Below, piece after piece: positions 59,923-64,000 of a DNA stretch of 64,000 bases. The position numbers and the translations under genes were made by a program. The stretch covers positions 1 to 64,000 of the forward strand of contig CAJKHT010000001.1 in assembly GCA_905199755.1 (NCBI GenBank). The letters run 5' to 3'. The stretch's first letter is position 1. The number at the start of each line of letters is the position of its first letter. The DNA is from an uncultured Eubacteriales bacterium (lineage in GTDB: Bacteria > Bacillota > Clostridia > UBA1381). The notes beneath the pieces are model-generated. The model worked only from the letters and a program-made list of their open reading frames with translations. It was not told where the DNA came from and did not search any database.

Positions 59923-61192
59923 GATATATTTTCTCCCTTTCTATTGATTTTAAAATATTTTCTTTATAATTTCTGTCACAGTCCGTGTATCGGCTCAGAT
60001 CAAACGCAACATCGCCCGATGCACGTGTATAGTTTTCTGTTATATCCCTTGCGGCGCGCTGTGCGAAAACAAGGCTTTCAAGCAATGAATTGCTGGCAAG
60101 CCTGTTTTTACCGTGTACACCGTTGCATGCTGTTTCACCGACCGCATAAAGTCTGTCCATCGATGTTTTCGAGTACTTATTTACTTTTATGCCCCCCATA
60201 AAATAATGCTGGCTCGGAACAACGGGGATACATTCTTTCAGAACGTCATACCCCTCCTCCAGACATCTGTTATATATATTCGGAAAATGCGATAATATTT
60301 CTTTATTCGGTATAGGTGCCATTGAAAGACGTACATACGGCATATTATCCTTTTTCATCTGCTCTTTTATCGCGGCAGCAACAACATCACGCGGCAGCAG
60401 CTCATTAACAAACCGTTCACCTGCGGCATTAAGCAGAATTGCTCCCTCTCCGCGTACCGATTCCGATATTAAGAACCTCCGTCCGCGTTTTTGGGAATAA
60501 AGCGTTGTCGGGTGAATCTGGATGTAGTCGGTATTAAGCAGCTTAACTCCGTGTTTTAACGAAATAGCAAGCGCATCGCCCGTAAGATGCGGATAATTTG
60601 TTGAGTTTTCGTACAATCCGCCGATGCCTCCGGTTGCAAATACTGTGTAGTCAGCTTTTATTGCGGTCATTTCACCGTTTTTGTATCTGGCAATTATTCC
60701 GCGGCATTCACCGTCCTGCTCCAAAGTATCAATCATTTCAAGGTTTTCAATGATTTTTACATTCTTAAGCGTTTTCACCTTTGCCAAAAGTTTGGAGGTT
60801 ATTTCCTTTCCCGTTATATCCTTGTGAAAAAGTATACGCGGAATTGAATGAGCGCCCTCGCGCGTGTAAACCAAATTTCCGTTTTCATCACGCTCAAAAT
60901 CCACACCGCACTCAATAAGAATTTTTATGACGGACGGCGATGATTTTATCATTATATCCACCGATTCTTTATTATTCTCATAATGACCGGCACGCATTGT
61001 GTCCTCAAAATACAAATCGTAATCATCGGGACTTTTTAAAACGCAGATTCCTCCCTGCGCCAAAAATGAGTCGCTGTCCTCCTCGCCCTCTTTTGTTATC
61101 ATGAGTATGTTTTTGTCGGACGGAAGATTAAGCGCGCAGAATAATCCGCTCACTCCCGTTCCGGCTATAACCACATCTGTCTTTATGTCCAT
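59888..61192 (-). CDS. nadB: L-aspartate oxidase
   Basis: FAD enzyme oxidising aspartate to iminoaspartate, the substrate of NadA. 434 residues from the ATG at 61192, which has GGAG 9 nt upstream; upstream extension of the frame is not conserved. Dinucleotide motif GTGVSGLFCALNLP near residues 10-23, SFLAQGGICV, the active-site region TREGAHSIPRILFHKDITGKEI, IQIHPTTLYS, and SEQHYFMGGI-type VPSQHYFMGGIKVN. It is the first gene of the operon. The nadA gene, usually adjacent, is absent from this window. Confidence 0.95.
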   Translation of the reverse strand: MDIKTDVVIAGTGVSGLFCALNLPSDKNILMITKEGEEDSDSFLAQGGICVLKSPDDYDLYFEDTMRAGHYENNKESVDIMIKSSPSVIKILIECGVDFERDENGNLVYTREGAHSIPRILFHKDITGKEITSKLLAKVKTLKNVKIIENLEMIDTLEQDGECRGIIARYKNGEMTAIKADYTVFATGGIGGLYENSTNYPHLTGDALAISLKHGVKLLNTDYIQIHPTTLYSQKRGRRFLISESVRGEGAILLNAAGERFVNELLPRDVVAAAIKEQMKKDNMPYVRLSMAPIPNKEILSHFPNIYNRCLEEGYDVLKECIPVVPSQHYFMGGIKVNKYSKTSMDRLYAVGETACNGVHGKNRLASNSLLESLVFAQRAARDITENYTRASGDVAFDLSRYTDCDRNYKENILKSIEREKIYHEQHNHESECR

Positions 61193-61249
61193 TACACATT
61201 TCTCCAAATTCTTCCCTTGCTCTATCTTCGCCGCAAGGCATTTTATGCT

Positions 61250-61291
61250 ATTATACATCAAAAGTTTACAGTTGTCAAGACAGGTGTAAAC
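61250..61291 (-). promoter_or_regulatory. nadBC-niaR promoter with NiaR operator
   Basis: Minus strand: -35 TTGACA (61273-61278), 17-bp spacer, -10 TATAAT (61250-61255), fully consensus. The palindrome GTTTACA-N14-TGTAAAC (61264-61291) has a central TGTC-AA-GACA and covers the -35. It matches the style of NiaR boxes (TGTCTTGACA core). Confidence 0.85.
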
Positions 61292-61374
61292 TTTCGTGAA
61301 AAAGCATAAAAAAACGGAATAAATTTACCGTTTTTCGCAAAAAATAAAAAAAACACAAATTATCGGAGGCAAAT

Positions 61375-61818
61375 ATGAAAAATAAAATGACCGCTCAGGA
61401 ATACAATGAATACGTAAAGCAGAAAACGCCCAATTCCAAAATAGCGAAAAACTGTATAATGGCTTTTCTGTTCGGAGGATTTATCTGCTGTATAGGTCAG
61501 GCAATTCTTAATATGTACAAGCATTTCGGTCTTGCAGAAGAAAATGCCGCAGCTGCCACCTCAATCACACTGATTTTTTTAGGCGCCCTTTTGACCGGTC
61601 TTGACATATACCCCAAAATTGCAAAGCATGCAGGTGCCGGAACCATCGTTCCCATTACCGGCTTTGCCAATTCGGTTGTTGCTCCGGCGCTTGAAGCCAA
61701 AACTGAGGGATATGTTCTGGGTACGGGCGCAAAAATTTTTACAATTGCCGGCCCTGTTATACTGTACGGAACACTTGCTTCATTCATTGCCGGAATTATA
61801 TACTGCATTGCTTTATAG
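61375..61818 (+). CDS. spoVAC: Stage V sporulation protein AC
   Basis: Membrane component of the dipicolinate channel in the spore inner membrane, 147 residues with about four membrane segments. Family motifs: MAFLFGGFICCIGQAILNMY (about 29-48), ALLTGLDIYPKIAKHAGAGTIVPITGFANSVVAPALE (about 73-109), and GTGAKIFTIAGPVILYG. CGGAGG precedes the ATG. SpoVAD and SpoVAE, which usually follow, are not here: a long inverted repeat and then a convergent peptidase gene come next. It may be a detached or second copy. Confidence 0.93.
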   Translation: MKNKMTAQEYNEYVKQKTPNSKIAKNCIMAFLFGGFICCIGQAILNMYKHFGLAEENAAAATSITLIFLGALLTGLDIYPKIAKHAGAGTIVPITGFANSVVAPALEAKTEGYVLGTGAKIFTIAGPVILYGTLASFIAGIIYCIAL

Positions 61819-61851
61819 GATAATTCGAAACCGGCTGTAAAAAAGTGCATA

Positions 61852-61909
61852 ACGCATAAAACGCATCACTCGGAGTATGAATATCCCCCGAGCGATGCGT
61901 TTTATGCGT
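61852..61909. terminator. Long inverted repeat between spoVAC and the M18 peptidase gene
   Basis: 22-nt arms (61852-61873 and 61888-61909) with a single mismatch, 14-nt loop. The T-run CTTTTTTAC lies on the minus strand side, so it suits the peptidase transcript best. It could also stop spoVAC. Confidence 0.8.
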
Positions 61910-61968
61910 AGTTCAAGACAGCTGTCGCTGCAATGCCCTTGAACATTCTGTAACTTTTTAACAGTCAC

Positions 61969-63375
61969 TTATCTCTCTTTATAAAATGCCTTATAGGCAC
62001 GATATGCCATGTAAATATCTCCTTTTGCCGTCACCTCAAACGGAGCATGCATCGAAAGCACGGGAACACCGCAGTCTATAACGTCCATGTTGAGATTTGC
62101 CACATACTGCGCAATAGTTCCGCCGCCGCCCTGGTCTACCTTTCCGAGTTCTCCCGTCTGCCAGATAACTCCGTTATCGTCCATAATTTTTCCTATCTGA
62201 TATACGAATTCCGCATTTGCATCGGAGGAATCGTATTTTCCTCTTGCGCCTGTATATTTCGTAAGCGCAACACCGTAGCCGGCATAGGAAGCATTATTCT
62301 TTTCCGACACATATTCATAATTCGGATCTACCGCCGCATTAACATCTGATGACATGCAAGCCGAGCGGCTTATGGTTTTGTTATATGCGGTTACTGAGCA
62401 GCTGCCGGTTGCTTTTTCCACAATTTCGGCAATTACCATCTGCATAAAAGCGCTCTGTGAGCCGGTATTGCCCATCGAGCCGATTTCCTCTTTGTCGGCA
62501 AAGAATGCGGCTGCGGTCTTTTGGGGTGTCTTTATATCAAGTATACCCTTTAAAGCTGTGAACGCACACACTCTGTCGTCCTGACCGTAAGCACCGACAA
62601 AGCTTTCATCAAGACCTACGTTCCTTGCTCTTCCGGCAGGTACTATCTCTATTTCCGCACTCTGGAAGTCCTTTTCACACATTCCGTATTTTTCGTTAAG
62701 AAGCTTAAGCACTGCAAATTTAACCTTTTCCTTTACGTCCTTGCTTTTTTCCGGCATACCTGCAATGAGTATATTCATATTTTCTGCCTCAATGCCCTCG
62801 GTCATTTTCTTCGACATCTGATCCTTTGCAAGATGCGGCAGCAAATCCGTTATACAGAATACGGGATCGCTGTCCTTTTCACCTATGGAAAGCTCTGTTT
62901 TTCTGCCGTCTGCGGTTATAATCACCCCATGTATCGCAAGCGGCAATGCTGTCCACTGGTATTTCTTTATGCCGCCGTAATAGTGCGTTTTTAAAAGCGC
63001 CATATCGGTGCTTTCATACAGCGGATTCTGCTTTAAATCCAGTCTCGGTGAATCTATATGCGAGCCGACGATATTTATTCCATCCGTAATATCCTCCGTA
63101 CCGATAACCGCCATAAAGACATTTTTCAATCTGTTTACGGCATAAATTTTATCTCCGGCTTGCAGAGTAGCTTTGGATTCGAGCGGAACAAAGCCGTTTT
63201 CCTCCGCTTTTTTAACTATTTCCTTAACACATTCACGTTCGGTTTTGCCGTTATCCAAAAAGCCGCGGTATTCATCGCACAGTGAAAGCATTTCCGCCTT
63301 TTCGCCGTCCGTAATTTCTTCATACACGTTCTTCCGCTTCAACGCAAGACTCTCAAACAATTCCTTATCTTCCAT
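61969..63375 (-). CDS. M18 family aminopeptidase
   Basis: Dinuclear zinc cytosolic aminopeptidase of the LAP4/ApeA-ApeB family, 468 residues. Metal-binding motifs: NIVGSHIDSPRLDLK near 101-115, AYGQDDRVCAFTAL, FFADKEEIGSMGNTGSQS with the catalytic glutamates, and the C-terminal histidine in VPVLSMHAPFEVTAKGDIYMAYRAYKAF. Normal length. An AAGGA site lies 11 nt before the ATG. It follows the Asp23 gene by 77 nt with a hairpin between. Confidence 0.94.
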   Translation of the reverse strand: MEDKELFESLALKRKNVYEEITDGEKAEMLSLCDEYRGFLDNGKTERECVKEIVKKAEENGFVPLESKATLQAGDKIYAVNRLKNVFMAVIGTEDITDGINIVGSHIDSPRLDLKQNPLYESTDMALLKTHYYGGIKKYQWTALPLAIHGVIITADGRKTELSIGEKDSDPVFCITDLLPHLAKDQMSKKMTEGIEAENMNILIAGMPEKSKDVKEKVKFAVLKLLNEKYGMCEKDFQSAEIEIVPAGRARNVGLDESFVGAYGQDDRVCAFTALKGILDIKTPQKTAAAFFADKEEIGSMGNTGSQSAFMQMVIAEIVEKATGSCSVTAYNKTISRSACMSSDVNAAVDPNYEYVSEKNNASYAGYGVALTKYTGARGKYDSSDANAEFVYQIGKIMDDNGVIWQTGELGKVDQGGGGTIAQYVANLNMDVIDCGVPVLSMHAPFEVTAKGDIYMAYRAYKAFYKER

Positions 63376-63414
63376 TATGTATCAATCCTTCCGCCTATGT
63401 ATTATAAAATCAGC

Positions 63415-63444
63415 CGCATTAAGAATAAAACCGTTCCTAATGCG
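63415..63444 (-). terminator. Hairpin after the Asp23 gene
   Basis: CGCATTA/TAATGCG arms (63415-63421, 63438-63444), 16-nt loop; followed on the minus strand by GCTGATTTTATAA. Confidence 0.6.
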
Positions 63445-63452
63445 ACCGTATT

Positions 63453-63974
63453 TTAATCGTTTATTTCTTCTTCCTCGTCATCTTCCGCAACGGGTTCCTC
63501 ATTCACCGTATTCGGAGTCTCGGGAATTTCGGGAGTATTTTCCTCCTCCTTTTCAAAGCTTACACCTTCAATATGAATATTTACCTTTTCAACATTCATA
63601 CCTGTCATTGTTTCCACATTATTTTTTACATTTTCCTGTATTTCCCATGCCAGCTCGGGGATTCTTACACCGTAGTCCACCACAATGTATAAATCAAGCA
63701 ATACGGAATTTTCCGTTATCTCAACCTTTACACCTTTACCCTGATTTTTTCTCGCACCGAACATCTCGGCAATTCCGCCGGCAAACGAGCTGTACATACA
63801 ATGCACACCCTCGATTTCCGTCGCTGCCATGCCGGCAATAGTCGAAACAACCTCCGCCGAAATTTTTATATTCCCTATTTCCTCGCCTGCTTCCGTATCA
63901 TCGACAGATGTCACTATCTCTGTACCCTCGGCATCGGTAAATGCTGTTTCCTCTCTTGTTTTATTTTCGTCCAT
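63453..63974 (-). CDS. Asp23/Gls24 family envelope stress protein (YqhY-like)
   Basis: 173 residues. The central Asp23 domain (about 33-143) has GNIKISAEVVSTIAGMAATEIEGVHCM and VKVEITENSVLLDLYIVVDYGVRIPELAWEIQENVKNNVETMTG. Both termini are acidic low-complexity extensions, the C-terminal one glutamate/proline-rich. No membrane segment. Paralogues in Firmicutes (YqhY, YloU) are linked to fatty-acid or envelope homeostasis. AGGAGG precedes the ATG. The operon may begin beyond the right edge. Confidence 0.88.
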   Translation of the reverse strand: MDENKTREETAFTDAEGTEIVTSVDDTEAGEEIGNIKISAEVVSTIAGMAATEIEGVHCMYSSFAGGIAEMFGARKNQGKGVKVEITENSVLLDLYIVVDYGVRIPELAWEIQENVKNNVETMTGMNVEKVNIHIEGVSFEKEEENTPEIPETPNTVNEEPVAEDDEEEEIND

Positions 63975-64000
63975 TTTACAATCCTCCTGTAAAAATAAAG

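Noticed and set aside
14929..61192. Numerous antisense and alternative-frame open reading frames, for example 12100-14706 minus and 25373-28699 plus
   Set aside because: They lie wholly inside strongly recognisable genes, show low-complexity or cysteine/serine-biased translations, and lack ribosome binding sites.
1..64000. CRISPR arrays, tRNA or rRNA genes, prophage
   Set aside because: No regularly spaced repeats, tRNA-like GGTTCGA arms or phage genes were seen; intergenic gaps are too short for most of these.

Overview
The window comes from the chromosome of a low-to-moderate GC, spore-forming, fermentative member of the Clostridia (Bacillota). Support for this: spoVT, spoVAC and a SpoIIQ-like LytM gene; a Gram-positive type lexA operator; indirect Asn-tRNA synthesis (GatCAB beside an archaeal-type AspRS); the DapL route to diaminopimelate; bifunctional AdhE; S-layer (SLH) proteins; and uronate isomerase beside a remnant of a pectin-type acetylesterase. 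A pectin-degrading gut lineage such as a Monoglobus relative would fit, but that is inference. Genes are densely packed, mostly in short operons with AAGGAGG-type ribosome binding sites and sigma-A promoters of TTGACA-17-TATAAT type. I saw no rRNA, tRNA, CRISPR array or intact insertion sequence.

Layout. 0.1-4.6 kb (minus): gatC-gatA-gatB-aspS, with a terminator-like hairpin in its leader. 4.8-12 kb (plus): a PDZ/radical-SAM/DUF512 protein, der, plsY, gpsA, trkA and trkH. 12.1-14.7 kb: adhE. 14.9-18.5 kb: murA, ftsQ/divIB, ftsZ. 18.6-20.6 kb: a small accessory patch with a sirtuin, a SpoIIQ-like gene, a 36-bp direct repeat, and a promoter and RBS leading to a truncated ORF. 20.5-23.5 kb (minus): a purine permease and purF. 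23.7-34.2 kb (minus): a nitrogen block, glnA - ANTAR regulator - dapF - dapL - gltB - gltD. 34.2-36.2 kb: metK and lexA. 36.2-42.7 kb (minus): a second type IIA topoisomerase (parE-parC), citrate synthase and a TagA-family glycosyltransferase behind a promoter with a LexA-like box. 43-47.5 kb (plus): a cysteine-cluster protein, a VanW protein, a MATE exporter and spoVT. 47.6-51 kb (minus): an AI-2E family protein, an HI0933-type flavoprotein, a membrane protein and ruvC. 51.1-55.9 kb: two divergent SLH proteins. 56-58.4 kb (minus): a broken CE12-type esterase and a compact uronate isomerase. 58.5-61.3 kb (minus): nadB-nadC-niaR with a NiaR operator. 61.4-64 kb: spoVAC, an M18 aminopeptidase and an Asp23 protein.

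How it works together. Glutamine synthetase, glutamate synthase and GatCAB all make or use glutamine. Their leaders carry similar terminator-like hairpins, and an ANTAR-domain (RNA-binding antiterminator) protein is encoded directly after glnA. This is the strongest candidate for an undescribed regulatory circuit here. A second regulatory link is a CAAAC-N4-GTTTG box found both at lexA and at the parE-parC promoter. The clearest decayed gene is the CE12 esterase at 57.3-58.4 kb, which is frameshifted and lacks the catalytic-serine block.
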